Below, in pieces: positions 52,117 to 61,332 of a stretch of DNA of 64,000 nt. This DNA comes from JACCWP01 sp963785115 (GTDB lineage: Bacteria > Actinomycetota > Actinomycetes > Propionibacteriales > Nocardioidaceae). The notes under the pieces were generated by a model. It searched no databases and was not told where the DNA came from. It worked only from the letters and a program-made list of their open reading frames with translations. Location: contig CAWATY010000031.1 in assembly GCA_963785115.1 (NCBI GenBank), forward strand, positions 1 through 64,000. The letters run 5' to 3'. Made by a program: the position numbers and the translations under genes. How positions within the stretch are numbered: the first letter of the stretch is position 1; each line of letters opens with the position of its first letter.

Positions 52117-53004
52117 ATGAGGTACACCCGCACGAGAACGCTGGCAGCAGCGCTGCTCCTCACCGCGGCGGTGGCCGCGTGCGGCAACGCAGGCGACGAC
52201 GAGGACGAAGGCGCCGACGTCGACGTCGCCGAGGGCTGCGACTTCGAGGAGGGCACCACCATGCTCGAGCTCTGCGAGGCCGGCGAGATCACGATCGGCG
52301 TCAAGCTCGACCAGCCCGGCATCGGCTTCCAGGGCGCGGCCGACGACGAGCCCACCGGCTTCGACATCGAGATGGCCAAGATCGTCGCGGGCGCCCTGGG
52401 CATCGACGAGGACGGCATCACCTGGGAAGAGACGATCACCGACAACCGCGAGCCCTTCCTGAAGGAGGGCAAGGTCGACCTCGTCCTCGCGTCGTACTCC
52501 ATCACCGCCGAGCGGCAGGCCGAGGTCGGGCAGGCCGGGCCGTACTTCATCACCGGACAGCAGCTGCTGGTCACCGCCGACAACGACACCATCGAGGGCC
52601 CCGAGGACACCGAGGGCCAGGAGATCTGCTCGGTGAGCGGCTCGACCTCAATCGAGACCATCGAGAAGGAGTACGGCGCCACCGCCCGCGGCTTCGCGAC
52701 GTACTCCGAGTGCGTGGAACAGGTGCTCAACGGCTCGTTCGACGCGATGACGACCGACGGGGCGATCCTGCTCGGCTACGCGGCCGAGCGCCCCGAAGAG
52801 CTCAAGGTCGTCGGGCCCGAGTTCTCCGAGGAGAACATCGGCATCGGCTACCAGGACCCCGACGACACCGCGATGTGCGAGTTCCTCAACGACACCATCG
52901 AGCAGTCGTACGAGGACGGCACCTGGGAGGCGGCCTTCGACTCCACTCTCGGCGAGGCCGGGGTGGAGGCACCCGAGCCGCCGGAGGTGCAGCCCTGCAA
53001 GTGA
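52117..53004 (+). CDS. gluB: glutamate-type ABC transporter binding lipoprotein
   Basis: The 295-residue lipoprotein has the signal LAAALLLTAAVAACGNAGDD with lipid Cys near residue 21 and an acidic linker. GEITIGVKLDQPGIGFQGAA and TGFDIEMAKIVAGALGID are typical of cluster-3 amino-acid-binding proteins. FKEGKVDLVLAS-like and SVSGSTSIETIEKEYGA motifs follow. It starts 22 bases after gluA. A GGAGGGA site precedes the ATG. Confidence 0.92.
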   Translation: MRYTRTRTLAAALLLTAAVAACGNAGDDEDEGADVDVAEGCDFEEGTTMLELCEAGEITIGVKLDQPGIGFQGAADDEPTGFDIEMAKIVAGALGIDEDGITWEETITDNREPFLKEGKVDLVLASYSITAERQAEVGQAGPYFITGQQLLVTADNDTIEGPEDTEGQEICSVSGSTSIETIEKEYGATARGFATYSECVEQVLNGSFDAMTTDGAILLGYAAERPEELKVVGPEFSEENIGIGYQDPDDTAMCEFLNDTIEQSYEDGTWEAAFDSTLGEAGVEAPEPPEVQPCK

Positions 53005-53038
53005 CAGCCACGACGTGAGCGATTGACCCGCACCGGTC

Positions 53039-53071
53039 GGGCCAGCGGCGACCCCGCGTCGCCGCCGGCCC
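53039..53071 (+). promoter_or_regulatory. strong stem-loop between gluB and gluC
   Basis: GCGGCGAC and GTCGCCGC form a perfect 8-bp stem with loop CCCGC, and GGGCC/GGCCC extends it by 5 bp across one A-C mismatch. It starts 35 bases after gluB. It may slow transcription or protect the upstream mRNA so that the binding protein is made in excess over the permeases. Confidence 0.6.
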
Positions 53072-53107
53072 GGCCGGCGCCCGGTAGAGACGGAGCACCC
53101 GCGGCCC

Positions 53108-53755
53108 ATGGACGTCTTGTGGGACAACCGGCAGATCCTGCTGGAGGCGCTCGGCCAGACGCTGGGCCTGCTGGCGGTCTCGGGCGTGCTGTCGCTGCTG
53201 TGCGGAACCGTGCTCGGCTCGTTCCGGGTCTCCGCCGTGCCCGCGCTGCGCGCCGTGGGCACCGCGTACGTCACGGTCTTCCGCAACACCCCGCTGCTCG
53301 TCGTGTTCATCCTGGTCTACTACGGCCTGCCGGAGCTGGAGATCAGACCGTCGGTGTTCTGGCGCTCGACGCTCGCGCTGTCGCTGTACACCTCGGCGTT
53401 CGTCTGCGAGGCCGTCCGCTCGGGCGTCAACGCCGTGGCGGCCGGGCAGGCCGAGGCGGCCCGCTCGATCGGCATGGGGTTCGGGCAGACGCTGCGGATC
53501 GTCGTGCTGCCGCAGGCGTTCCGCGCGGTGATCCCCCCGTTGGCCAGCGTCATGATCGCGCTGGCGAAGAACACGTCCCTGGTGGCGGCGTTCGGCGTGG
53601 CCGACCTGACGTTCCGGATGCGGGGGCTGATCAACGACAATCCCGGTGACGTCTACGTGATCTTCGGCGGGATCGCGATGATCTACGTGCTCATCGTGGC
53701 CGTCATCTCGCTGACTGCCCGCGGACTGGAGCGCACCGTGGCGGCGGCCCGATGA
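53108..53755 (+). CDS. gluC: glutamate-type ABC transporter permease
   Basis: The 215-residue membrane protein has five predicted helices, with FRNTPLLVVFILVYYGLPEL and the EAA loop GQAEAARSIGMGFGQTLRIV. It belongs to the HisM/GlnP permease family and forms a channel with GluD, whose ATG overlaps its stop by 4 bases. The ATG at 53108 follows CGGCCC without a strong ribosome site. Confidence 0.93.
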   Translation: MDVLWDNRQILLEALGQTLGLLAVSGVLSLLCGTVLGSFRVSAVPALRAVGTAYVTVFRNTPLLVVFILVYYGLPELEIRPSVFWRSTLALSLYTSAFVCEAVRSGVNAVAAGQAEAARSIGMGFGQTLRIVVLPQAFRAVIPPLASVMIALAKNTSLVAAFGVADLTFRMRGLINDNPGDVYVIFGGIAMIYVLIVAVISLTARGLERTVAAAR

Positions 53756-54588
53756 GCAGCGTGCTGTTCGACACCCCCGGTCCTCGGGCGCTGCGCCGCC
53801 AGCGCACCGCCAGCATCGTCACCATCGCCGTGCTGGTCGTGCTGGCCACACTGGCGCTCCTCAAGCTGAAGGCCGAGGGGCAGCTGTCGGCCGAGGCGTG
53901 GGAGGTCTTCGTCACGCCGGACTACGTCCAGGCGCTGCTCGAGGGTGCGCTGACCACGCTGCGGGCCGCGGCCTTCGCCATCGTGCTCTCGATCATCTTC
54001 GGCGCGGTCTTCGCCGTGGGGCGACTGTCCGAGCACTTCTGGCTGCGCTGGCCGAGCACGCTGGTCGTCGAGTTCTTTCGCGCCGTCCCGCTGCTGATGC
54101 TCATCCTCGCGATCTACCTGGCCTACGGAGACGTGCTCGGCAAGTTCTGGTCGCTGGTGGTCGGCCTGACGCTCTACAACGGCTCGGTGCTGGCTGAGGT
54201 CTTCCGTGCCGGTGTGCTCGCCGTTCCCCGCGGGCAGACCGAGGCGGCGTACGGAATCGGGCTGCGTCGCAGTCAGGTGATGCGGATCGTGCTGCTGCCG
54301 CAGGCGGTGCGGATCATGCTGCCGGCGATCATCAGCCAGAGCGTGGTGGCGTTGAAGGACACCTCGCTCGGCTTCATCATCCCGTTCGACGAGCTGGTCA
54401 AGACCGGCACGAAGATCGCGATCGAGTTCAGCAACTACCTGCCCACGGGCATCGTGCTCGCCACCATGTTCATCGTCGTCAACTACTCGCTGTCCCGGCT
54501 GGCGGTGTGGGTCGAGGCCCGACTCAGTCGCAACACCACTGCGGCGCCGACTGCCGGCGTGGGCGCCGACGTGAGCGGGGCGGCGTAA
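53752..54588 (+). CDS. gluD: glutamate-type ABC transporter permease
   Basis: The 278-residue permease has SIVTIAVLVVLATLALLKLK as first helix. FFRAVPLLMLILAIYLAYGD and the EAA loop GQTEAAYGIGLRRSQVMRIV match the family. An N-terminal 60-residue region before the core is normal for GluD. It ends 4 bases from the rny stop on the other strand, with no room for separate terminators. Confidence 0.93.
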   Translation: MSSVLFDTPGPRALRRQRTASIVTIAVLVVLATLALLKLKAEGQLSAEAWEVFVTPDYVQALLEGALTTLRAAAFAIVLSIIFGAVFAVGRLSEHFWLRWPSTLVVEFFRAVPLLMLILAIYLAYGDVLGKFWSLVVGLTLYNGSVLAEVFRAGVLAVPRGQTEAAYGIGLRRSQVMRIVLLPQAVRIMLPAIISQSVVALKDTSLGFIIPFDELVKTGTKIAIEFSNYLPTGIVLATMFIVVNYSLSRLAVWVEARLSRNTTAAPTAGVGADVSGAA

Positions 54589-54592
54589 CCGG

Positions 54593-56068
54593 TCAGCGGG
54601 CGACCTCCGTCGTCCGCGACTCCCGCACGACCGTGACCTTGATCTGTCCGGGGTAGGTGAGCTCCTGCTCGACCTGCTTGGCGATGTCGCGGGCCAGCAC
54701 CTGCGCCTGGATGTCGTCGACCTGGTCCGGCAGCACCATCACCCGCACCTCGCGCCCGGCCTGCATGGCGAACACCTTCTGCACGCCGGGCTTCGCCCGG
54801 GCGATCCGCTCCAGGGCCTCGAGTCGCTGCACGTACGACTCCAGCGACTCGCGCCGGGCGCCCGGCCGGCTGCCGCTGATCGCGTCGGCCGCCTGCACGA
54901 GAACCGCCTCGACGGTGCGTGGCTCGACCTCGTTGTGGTGCGCCTCGACCGCGTGCGCGATGTCGTCGGACTCGCCGTGCCGCCGGCACAGCTCGGCACC
55001 GACCAGGGCGTGGCTGCGCGACGACTGGTGGGTGAAGGCCTTGCCCAGGTCGTGCAGCAGCGCCGCCCGCGCGCACGGGACGGGGTCGAGCCCGATCTCG
55101 GCGGCCATCAGCTCGGCCAGGTGGGCGCACTCGACCAGGTGGGCCAGCACGTTCTGCCCGTACGAGGTGCGGTATCGCAGCTGCCCGAGGATCCGGACCA
55201 GCTCGGGGTCGAGGTCGGTGATGCCGACGTCGGCGACGGCGTCCTGGCCGGCCCGCAGGCACAGCCGCTCGACCTCGGCGACGTTGCGCTGGTGGACCTC
55301 CTCGATCCGACCGGGGTGGATCCGCCCGTCGGCGACCAGCTCGTGCAAGGTCAGCCGGGCCACCTCGCGGCGGACCGGATCGAAGCAGCTGAGCAGCACC
55401 GACTCCGGGGTGTCGTCGATGATGAGGTTGACGCCGGTGACCTGCTCGAAGGCACGGACGTTGCGGCCCTCGCGCCCGATGATCCGGCCCTTGAAGTCGT
55501 CGCTGGGCAGCGGCAGCGCGCTCACCGTCGTGTCGCTGGTCTGGGTGGCCGCCAATCGCTGCATCGCGGTGGCCAGGACCTTGCGCGCACGCGCCTCGCC
55601 GTCCTCTCGGGCCTCCCGCTCGATGTCGCGGACGAGGTGGGCGGCAGCGAGCCGCGCCTCGTGCTCCATGCCGGCCATCAGCTCGGCGCGGGCCTCGTCG
55701 GTGGACAGCCCGGCGATGCGGACGAGCTCGCGCTGCCGCTGCGCCTCGAGGTCGTCCAGCTCGGCCCGGCGCCGGTCGACGTCCTCGTCGTGGGCGTCGA
55801 GCTCGGCGGCCCGCTCGTCGAGCTGGCGGACGTCGACGTCGAGCCGCGACTCGCGCTCGGCCAGCCGCAGCTCGCGGCGTTCGAGATCGTCGCGGAGCCG
55901 GTCCAGCTCGGCCGGCGAGGGCGTGCGGCGTCGCTCGACGGGCTGGCCGTCGGACCGCACCGGTGCCGGTGGCAGTCGGCGGACGAGCAGCAGCACCAGG
56001 GCCACCAGGCCGACGGCGACGAGGCCGACGACCGCAACGGCGACGGAGCCGGCGATGTCGTTACCCAT
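54593..56068 (-). CDS. rny: ribonuclease Y
   Basis: RNase Y is a membrane-anchored endonuclease for mRNA decay. The protein has one N-terminal helix (VAVAVVGLVAVGLVALVLLL), a long coiled coil of E/R/L repeats to about residue 160, a KH domain (DFKGRIIGREGRNVRAFEQV) and the HD domain (ARAALLHDLGKAFTHQSSRS) with the catalytic HD pair. Length 491 is near the usual 510. In actinomycetes this gene is commonly found next to recX/recA. Confidence 0.93.
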   Translation of the reverse strand: MGNDIAGSVAVAVVGLVAVGLVALVLLLVRRLPPAPVRSDGQPVERRRTPSPAELDRLRDDLERRELRLAERESRLDVDVRQLDERAAELDAHDEDVDRRRAELDDLEAQRQRELVRIAGLSTDEARAELMAGMEHEARLAAAHLVRDIEREAREDGEARARKVLATAMQRLAATQTSDTTVSALPLPSDDFKGRIIGREGRNVRAFEQVTGVNLIIDDTPESVLLSCFDPVRREVARLTLHELVADGRIHPGRIEEVHQRNVAEVERLCLRAGQDAVADVGITDLDPELVRILGQLRYRTSYGQNVLAHLVECAHLAELMAAEIGLDPVPCARAALLHDLGKAFTHQSSRSHALVGAELCRRHGESDDIAHAVEAHHNEVEPRTVEAVLVQAADAISGSRPGARRESLESYVQRLEALERIARAKPGVQKVFAMQAGREVRVMVLPDQVDDIQAQVLARDIAKQVEQELTYPGQIKVTVVRESRTTEVAR

Positions 56069-56140
56069 CGCGGCCTCCTCGCATCGCCGCAGGTCAGCGG
56101 CGGTTCCGTGCGGTCACGGTAGGCGTGGGGGTGAGGCGGG

Positions 56141-56800
56141 TCAAGGAAGGTCGCAGAGGTCCGGATCGTCCATGTCGCCCGCCAATGCGGTGTCCTGCGA
56201 CGTCGTCTCGGCCGCCGCTCGGGCGGCGGCGAGCTCGTCGTCGACGACCGCCATCGCCACTCCGGAGGAGTAGCCCTTGCGGGCCAGCATGCCCACCAGC
56301 CGACGGCGGGCGACGGCACGTTCCTGTCGGGCGAGCGAGGGCAGCCGGCGGCGCACCAGCCGGGCGGCGGTGGCCCGTTCGTCGTCGGGATCGATGTCGT
56401 CCAGCGCCTCGCGGGCGGTCTCGGAGTCGACCCCCTTGCCGCGCAGCTCGTGGGCGAGTGCCCGGCGGGCCAGGCCCCGACCGCGCTGGCGGGTCTCGAC
56501 CCAGGACCGGGCGAAGGCGGCGTCGTCGACGAGACCGACCTCCTCGAACCGGTCCAGCACTCGGCCCGCCACCTCGTCGGGCACCCGCTTGCGGGCGAGC
56601 GCCTTGGCCAGCTCGGAGCGGCTGCGCGGCTGGTCGGTCAGCCGGCGCAGCAGGATCTGCCGGGCCACGCCCTCCGGATCCTCCGGCGGGTCGTCGGGAT
56701 CGGCAGCATCCTTGCCAGCACCGGTGCCAGCGCCCTTGGCAGCCCGGGCGGAGGCGCGGTCATCAGCACGGTCGGCCCGGCTGGTGCGGCGGGTGTCCAC
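56141..56800 (-). CDS. recX: RecX regulator of RecA
   Basis: RecX binds RecA filaments and blocks their ATPase and strand exchange. The 219-residue protein starts at GTG 56800, 7 bases after the recA stop. ARQILLRRLTDQPRSRSELA and VGLVDDAAFARSWVETRQRG are the first two helical repeats; RRLVGMLARKGYSSGVAMAV is the third. The first 45 residues are a low-complexity A/D/R tail. Co-transcription with recA is the rule in actinobacteria. Confidence 0.93.
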   Translation of the reverse strand: MDTRRTSRADRADDRASARAAKGAGTGAGKDAADPDDPPEDPEGVARQILLRRLTDQPRSRSELAKALARKRVPDEVAGRVLDRFEEVGLVDDAAFARSWVETRQRGRGLARRALAHELRGKGVDSETAREALDDIDPDDERATAARLVRRRLPSLARQERAVARRRLVGMLARKGYSSGVAMAVVDDELAAARAAAETTSQDTALAGDMDDPDLCDLP

Positions 56801-56807
56801 CCGCGGC

Positions 56808-57851
<1,044 letters not shown>

Positions 57852-57997
57852 CGTGTCCCACCCTGTCGCTCGGTCTGTCTGCGGTCGGTATCGTCCGTCG
57901 CACCGCACCGTAGGAGCCGCCGCCGACACTGTCGGCCCACCACCCGGGAGGTGGTGGACGGCGGCCCGCGAGGCGGGCACCTGTGGACAAGGCTAGG

Positions 57998-58011
57998 CGA
58001 ACAGGTGTTCG
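57998..58011 (-). promoter_or_regulatory. perfect LexA box upstream of recA
   Basis: CGAACAGGTGTTCG matches the actinobacterial SOS box exactly and is a perfect inverted repeat (GAAC/GTTC). The rest of the 272-base gap 57852-58123 is the recA promoter and leader; no gene is seen in it. Confidence 0.9.
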
Positions 58012-58123
58012 ACGCGCCGGGCGACACGCCGGGCAGATCCGGACCGATCCCGTACAGATCCTGCAGCCGTACGCACGCCCGGACGACCGCCTCGCCGGAA
58101 GGTCGGGGAGGTACCGGCCCGTC

Positions 58124-58813
58124 CTAGCGGGACGGGCGGGCGAGCACGGCCACGTGCCGGCCGTCGTGCCGGTCGATCCCCAGCAGCCGCAGACCACCGG
58201 CCTGGGCGAGCCAGCCGATCGCGTCGCAGCCGACGGTCGCCCAGCGGAACGGCGCGCTCGCCCGGTCGCCCACCCGCAGCCGCAGCCGCTGGGTGGTCAC
58301 CCGACCGGCGCCGTCGCCGGAACAGACCTCCACGTGCAGCCTGCCGCCGGGGCGCAGCAGCCTGGCCGTCCGCGCCAGCAGCCGGGCCGGGTCGCCGCCG
58401 ATCCCGACGTTGCCGTCGGCCAGCAGCACGTGCGCCCAGCTGCCCTCGTGCGGCACGGCGTCGAAGACGTCGTGCCTGCTGGCCGACGCGCCGCGCCGCC
58501 GGGCGTGTGCCACGGCGGCGGGTGAGATATCGATGCCGTGGGCGTCGACCGCACGGTCCTGCAGGGCAACGAGCAGCCGCCCCGGACCACAGCCCACGTC
58601 GAGCGTGGGACCCGCGTCCGAGCCGGCGCAGGGGTCCACGAACAGCCGCTGGTCGCCGTGGTCGGCCGCGGCCAGCCACCGCGGCGACTGCAGCGAGGTC
58701 ACGGTGCCGTCGTCGGCCTCGACGGCGCACGGCTGGCCGGCCAGCGCCTGGGCGTAGGCCTCCTCGGGGGCGAGCCGGCGCCGTTCGACGAGGCGCACAG
58801 GAGTGAGAGTCAT
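58124..58813 (-). CDS. SAM-dependent methyltransferase (class I)
   Basis: The 229-residue protein has LDVGCGPGRLLVALQDRAVD as SAM motif I near residue 75, then HGIDISPAAVAHARRRGASA. AHVLLADGNVGIGGDPARLL and LLRPGGRLHVEV complete the fold. The N-terminal third (ERRRLAPEEAYAQALAG) may contact the substrate. It is the last gene of the 58-62 kb cluster and starts 35 bases after the DUF2064 gene. The longer open frame upstream is a shadow. Confidence 0.88.
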   Translation of the reverse strand: MTLTPVRLVERRRLAPEEAYAQALAGQPCAVEADDGTVTSLQSPRWLAAADHGDQRLFVDPCAGSDAGPTLDVGCGPGRLLVALQDRAVDAHGIDISPAAVAHARRRGASASRHDVFDAVPHEGSWAHVLLADGNVGIGGDPARLLARTARLLRPGGRLHVEVCSGDGAGRVTTQRLRLRVGDRASAPFRWATVGCDAIGWLAQAGGLRLLGIDRHDGRHVAVLARPSR

Positions 58814-58848
58814 CGGAGGGGTTCGTCGCCGTCGGGGGTGTGGATGGG

Positions 58849-59517
58849 TCACCCGGCCGACGTAATCGCAGCGGCGAACCGGCTCTCCGGGCACGAGCCC
58901 GCCACGGCGAGCGCGTCGTCCCAGGTGTCGACGTCGCGGAGCTCGGGGAGCAGGTGCACCGCGGCGCCGGCCTCGACCAGGGCCGCCCGGGTGAGCGCGC
59001 CGGTGTCGGCGGTCGACATCGAGACGGCGGTCAGCACGGAGGCCAGCGTAGGCGCGGCCACGGCGAGAGCCCACCAGCCGCCGTCGGCGGCGGGTCCGAG
59101 CACGGCGTCGTGGACACGCGCCGCGGCCACCGACTCGGCCAGCAGCTCGCCGGTCAGCTGCGGGGTGTCCATGCCCACCTGCAGCACCGGCGCCCCGACC
59201 CGGGCGTGCGTGTCGCGGTGGGCCGCGGCCAGCCGGTGGCCGAACCCGTCGCCGCGCTGGTCGATCACCAGGGCGCCCGCGAGCGCCCGCTCGACATCGG
59301 CGCGCCGGGCCGCGCGGGTGAGGTCGCCGGTGACGGCCACCACGACCCGCTGCCCGCTGGCCCGCGCCGCATCGAGGGTGTCCAGCAGGGCGGCCGCGGC
59401 GATGTCGGCGGCGACCTCGGGGCCGGTCGTCGCGGCGAGCCGGGTCTTGGCGAGGCCCGGCACCGGCGCCTTGGCCATCACCAGCACCGTGCCCTCCTGG
59501 GTGGCGCTCGGCGTCAC
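58849..59517 (-). CDS. DUF2064/TIGR04282 glycosyltransferase-like protein
   Basis: The 222-residue protein begins VLVMAKAPVPGLAKTRLAAT, the clear signature of DUF2064 (TIGR04282, 'arsenosugar biosynthesis glycosyltransferase-like'). VLQVGMDTPQLTGELLAESV and LGPAADGGWWALAVA follow as expected for a nucleotidyl-sugar GT-A fold with DxD-like MDTPQ. The GTG at 59517 overlaps the GT2 stop by 4 bases. The actual transfer reaction has not been settled for this family as far as I know. Confidence 0.88.
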   Translation of the reverse strand: MTPSATQEGTVLVMAKAPVPGLAKTRLAATTGPEVAADIAAAALLDTLDAARASGQRVVVAVTGDLTRAARRADVERALAGALVIDQRGDGFGHRLAAAHRDTHARVGAPVLQVGMDTPQLTGELLAESVAAARVHDAVLGPAADGGWWALAVAAPTLASVLTAVSMSTADTGALTRAALVEAGAAVHLLPELRDVDTWDDALAVAGSCPESRFAAAITSAG

Positions 59518-60179
59518 GACAGCACCCGGGCGAAGTCGCGCATCGCCCGCAGCGTGCCTCGTACGCTGCCCGACACCTTCGAGCGGGTGCCGGCGGCGCG
59601 GGGGCCGTACGGCACGTCCACCTCGACCAGGGTCCAGCCCGCGCGACCGGCCTTGACCAGCAGCTCCAGCGGGTAGCCGAACCGGCGGTCGCGGACGTCC
59701 AGGGCCAGCAGGTCGTCGCGGCGGCAGACCCGGATCGGCGCGATGTCGTGCACCGGGAGCCCCGCGGTGCGGCGCAGTCGCCAGCAGACGACGGCGTTGC
59801 CCGCGCGGGCGTGCCAGGGCCACAGCCCGCGGCCGGTCGGGCGGCGGCGGCCGACGGCCATGGTCGCCGCGCCGGACTCGACCAGGTCGGCGAGCGCGAC
59901 CAGGTCGCCCGGGTCGAGCGACCCGTCGCCGTCGACCACGCCGACGAGCGGCGCGGTGGCGGCGACGACACCCGCGTGCACCGCGGCGCCGTAGCCGGGA
60001 CGGTCCTCGCTGACCACGGTCGCCCCGTGCGCCCGGGCCACGTCCGCGGTGTCGTCGCGCGACCCGTTGTCGACCACGATCGCCCGCATGCCGGCCGGGA
60101 TCGCGGCCAGCACCGGCGGCAGCGCCGGCCCCTCGTCGCGGCAGGGCAGCACCACGTCGCACCTGATCTCGCCGGTCAT
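59514..60179 (-). CDS. family 2 glycosyltransferase
   Basis: The 221-residue GT-A protein starts CDVVLPCRDEGPALPPVLAA. RAIVVDNGSRDDTADVARAH and LVGVVDGDGSLDPGDLVALA give the nucleotide site and DxD (DGDGS). The end, YGPRAAGTRSKVSGSVRGTL, is like dolichol-phosphate mannose synthase-type enzymes without membrane tail. The ATG at 60179 is chosen; the open frame upstream crosses a palindrome. Confidence 0.9.
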   Translation of the reverse strand: MTGEIRCDVVLPCRDEGPALPPVLAAIPAGMRAIVVDNGSRDDTADVARAHGATVVSEDRPGYGAAVHAGVVAATAPLVGVVDGDGSLDPGDLVALADLVESGAATMAVGRRRPTGRGLWPWHARAGNAVVCWRLRRTAGLPVHDIAPIRVCRRDDLLALDVRDRRFGYPLELLVKAGRAGWTLVEVDVPYGPRAAGTRSKVSGSVRGTLRAMRDFARVLS

Positions 60180-60190
60180 CTCGACCGACC

Positions 60191-60238
60191 GATCTCGAGA
60201 CGTTGTGGCTGCTCGGGCGACCACGATGTCTCGAGATC
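60191..60238. repeat. 48-bp palindrome with GATCTCGAGAC arms
   Basis: GATCTCGAGACGTTGTGG and CCACGATGTCTCGAGATC pair over 18 bases with two mismatches around a 12-base loop. It lies 11 bases before the GT2 start in the 106-base gap after the epimerase gene. TCTCGAGA-centred palindromes are frequent between genes of related actinomycetes, from memory. Confidence 0.7.
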
Positions 60239-60285
60239 CGTCAGTCGGCTCCGGCGGAGCCGGCCGGTGGGTGGGGCGGCGGCGG

Positions 60286-61332
60286 TCATCGGGTGGGCCG
60301 GAGGGGGGCGTGGGCGAAGGCGCGGAGGCCGGGCTCGGGGAGCACGGCGGCACGGAAGCCGAGGCCGTCGACGGCGGCGGCGGGCGAGGCCACCACGTGC
60401 CGCACGTCGGCGGCCCGGTAGCGCCCGGTCACCACCGGCTCGGGACCGCCGTGCTCGTCCGCGATCAGCCGGGCCATCGTCGCGATGTCGGTCGGGTGGC
60501 CCGAGCAGACGTTGTACGGGGTCACGCCGACGGGGTGCTCCCCCACCCGCCGGACGGCCGCGGCGTTGGCGGCGGCGACGTCGTCGACGTGGACGAAGTC
60601 GCGCATCTGGTGCCCGTCCTCGAAGACCGGCGGGCCGTCACCGCGCTCCAGCGCCGACCGGAAGATGGCCGCCACCCCGGCGTAGGGCGTGTCCGCGGGC
60701 ATGTCCGGCCCGTAGACGTTGTGGTAGCGCAGCGCCACGCACGTCCCCTGCTCCAGGGTGGCCCACGCGTCGGCGTACTGCTCCTGCGCCACCTTCGAGA
60801 CCGCGTAGCTGCTCCGTGGGCGGATGGGTGCGTCCTCCCCCACCAGCGCCCAGCCCAGCGGCCGCTCACAGGCCGGGCAGCGGGGGTCGAAGACCCCCGC
60901 GTCGAGGTCGGCCGCCCGACGCGGCAGCGGCACGACGTCGCCGTGCTCCTCGCAGGTGTAGCGGCCCTCGCCGTAGACCACCATCGACGAGGCGAGCACC
61001 AGCCGCCGCACGCCGGCCCGCGCCATCGCCGCCAGCAGCACCGCGGTGCCCACGTCGTTGTGCATCGCGTAGCCGGGCAGGTCCTGGGCGTCGACGCCGT
61101 TACCCACCATCGCCGCCTGGTGGCACACCACGTCGACCCCGGCCAGCAGCCGGTCCAGCGCGTCGGCGTCACGGACGTCCGCCCGCTGCACACCCGCCGG
61201 CACGTCACTGCCCACGGGGTGCGCGGCGTCGATCATCGCGTCGACGCCGACGACCTCGTCGCCCGCCTCGGCCAGCGCCCCCGCGACCCGCCGGCCGATG
61301 AAGCCCGCCGCGCCGGTGAGCAGCACCCTCAC
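60286..61332 (-). CDS. NAD-dependent sugar epimerase/dehydratase
   Basis: The 348-residue extended SDR starts at GTG 61332 with RVLLTGAAGFIGRRVAGALA. The catalytic YAVSK is in PRSSYAVSKVAQEQYADAW. HNVYGPDMPADTPYAGVAA lines the sugar site. A CxxC insert with other Cys/His (YTCEEHGD, FDPRCPACERPLG) near residue 130-155 is unusual and may bind zinc. The start overlaps the MTA phosphorylase stop (GTGA). Confidence 0.9.
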   Translation of the reverse strand: MRVLLTGAAGFIGRRVAGALAEAGDEVVGVDAMIDAAHPVGSDVPAGVQRADVRDADALDRLLAGVDVVCHQAAMVGNGVDAQDLPGYAMHNDVGTAVLLAAMARAGVRRLVLASSMVVYGEGRYTCEEHGDVVPLPRRAADLDAGVFDPRCPACERPLGWALVGEDAPIRPRSSYAVSKVAQEQYADAWATLEQGTCVALRYHNVYGPDMPADTPYAGVAAIFRSALERGDGPPVFEDGHQMRDFVHVDDVAAANAAAVRRVGEHPVGVTPYNVCSGHPTDIATMARLIADEHGGPEPVVTGRYRAADVRHVVASPAAAVDGLGFRAAVLPEPGLRAFAHAPLRPTR

